DNA of 6,302 nucleotides from Paenibacillus sp. (GTDB lineage: Bacteria > Bacillota > Bacilli > Paenibacillales > Paenibacillaceae). The position numbers and the translations under genes are program-made. Position 1 is the stretch's first letter. Each line of letters opens with the position of its first letter. The stretch is taken from positions 1 through 6,302 of the forward strand of contig JAQSXN010000244.1 in assembly GCA_029256665.1 (NCBI GenBank), in the 5' to 3' direction. Positions 5,861 to 6,302 of the stretch are shown in pieces. The notes beneath the pieces were generated by a model. That model saw only the letters and a program-made list of their open reading frames with translations, was not told the DNA's origin and made no database searches.

Positions 5861-5879
5861 GAGCCCTCGGCGCGGGCTC
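5861..5879. other. Small hairpin between SLH stop codon and terminator
   Basis: GAGCCC (5861-5866) pairs with GGGCTC (5874-5879) around a 7-base loop. There is no T-tract. It sits in the 3' untranslated region just before the terminator and may only add mRNA stability. Confidence 0.5.
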
Positions 5880-5900
5880 CGCTTTCGTTGCTTTGCTTGT

Positions 5901-6302
5901 TTACGGAGTCAGGAACTGCGCCTTCTCCAGCAAACGCTGGATCATAACGGTGCCCTCAGCGCGCGATGCGTTCGTCGTCGGGCTTATCGTCGTAGGCGTC
6001 TTGCCGTTGATAATGCCTAAGTAGATCGCTTGCGCCACGCTGGTCTTTGCGTACGAACCAACCTTGCTGCGGTCCGAGAAGTCTTGCAGGTAAGAGTCGA
6101 CCGACTTCGGAAGCGTCAAGTCCACTCCCGCCGCCTTCGCGGCGCGCATCATCATCGTCGCCATGTCTTGGCGGGTAATGACGTCATTCGGCTTGAAGGT
6201 CGAAGCGCTGACGCCGTTTACGATGCCCGCAGCCGAAGCCGCGCCGATGTAGGCGCCCATCACCGTATCTTTGTTGACGTCGGAGAACTTGGCCGCAGCC
6301 GC
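5901..6302 (-). CDS. S-layer-homology (SLH) domain protein, C-terminal part (5' end outside window)
   Basis: The open frame enters from the right edge and ends at TAA (5903-5901), with 133 visible residues. The in-window ATG at 6260 and GTG at 6263 are internal, because coding similarity to an SLH domain continues upstream (KFSDVNKDT). Two SLH repeats are visible: residues about 6-57 (FSDV...GAASAAGIVNG...FKPNDVITRQDMATMMMRA) and about 74-126 (DFSDRSKV...AIYLGIING...ISPTTNASRAEGTVMIQRLL). SLH repeats usually occur in threes and bind pyruvylated secondary wall polymer; the TRAE-like motifs here read TRQD (43-46) and SRAE (113-116). The protein is therefore likely a surface protein held non-covalently on the wall, with its functional part off the window. 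It ends six residues after the last SLH (KAQFLTP), as is common for C-terminal anchoring. Confidence 0.9.
   Translation of the reverse strand, partial: AAAAKFSDVNKDTVMGAYIGAASAAGIVNGVSASTFKPNDVITRQDMATMMMRAAKAAGVDLTLPKSVDSYLQDFSDRSKVGSYAKTSVAQAIYLGIINGKTPTTISPTTNASRAEGTVMIQRLLEKAQFLTP

Noticed and set aside
5901..6263. A complete 120-residue SLH gene starting inside the window
   Set aside because: The same frame continues to the right edge with SLH-like sequence (KFSDVNKDT), so the start is outside the window.

Overview
The window looks like chromosomal DNA of a spore-forming, Gram-positive Bacillota, most likely Paenibacillaceae (Paenibacillus, Cohnella or a relative). The pointers are a DegS/DegU pair very like the Bacillus one, a C-terminal S-layer-homology (SLH) protein, a secreted phosphodiester-glycosidase protein with a C-terminal 'stalk' (copper-amine-oxidase-N-like) domain, strong AAGGAG-type ribosome binding sites and moderate GC. 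The genus is inferred from family content, not proven.

Layout, left to right. 1-464 (+) is the 3' end of a cell-wall-anchored surface protein: a 27-bp tandem repeat array, a Pro/Ser/Thr-rich stretch, then an LPKTG sorting signal. 465-581 is a convergent intergenic gap with two intrinsic terminators, one for each strand. 582-1304 (-) is degU and 1285-2472 (-) is degS; they overlap by 20 bp and form an operon read degS then degU. 2473-2955 is a 483-bp gap without a gene and the most unusual part of the window. It holds a hairpin-rich, MITE-like repeat with terminal inverted repeats, a second partial copy of its end, a palindromic TATAAT, and a GC-rich nested stem-loop whose loop can pair with its flank (possible pseudoknot). 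2956-5676 (-) encodes the 906-residue secreted phosphodiester glycosidase. 5677-5900 holds its promoter/operator candidate and the terminator of the next gene. 5901-6302 (-) is the 3' end of an SLH protein whose start lies beyond the right edge.

How the genes fit together. Three of the five genes encode exported envelope proteins, attached by three different means (sortase, SLH, and a stalk-type domain). The other two encode the cytoplasmic DegS kinase and DegU response regulator, which in Bacillus control exoenzymes, motility, competence and biofilm. A link between DegU and the surface genes is plausible from context only. No transposase, phage gene, CRISPR array, tRNA or rRNA was seen. I found no clear new protein system; the best candidates for something undescribed are the structured elements in the degS upstream region.
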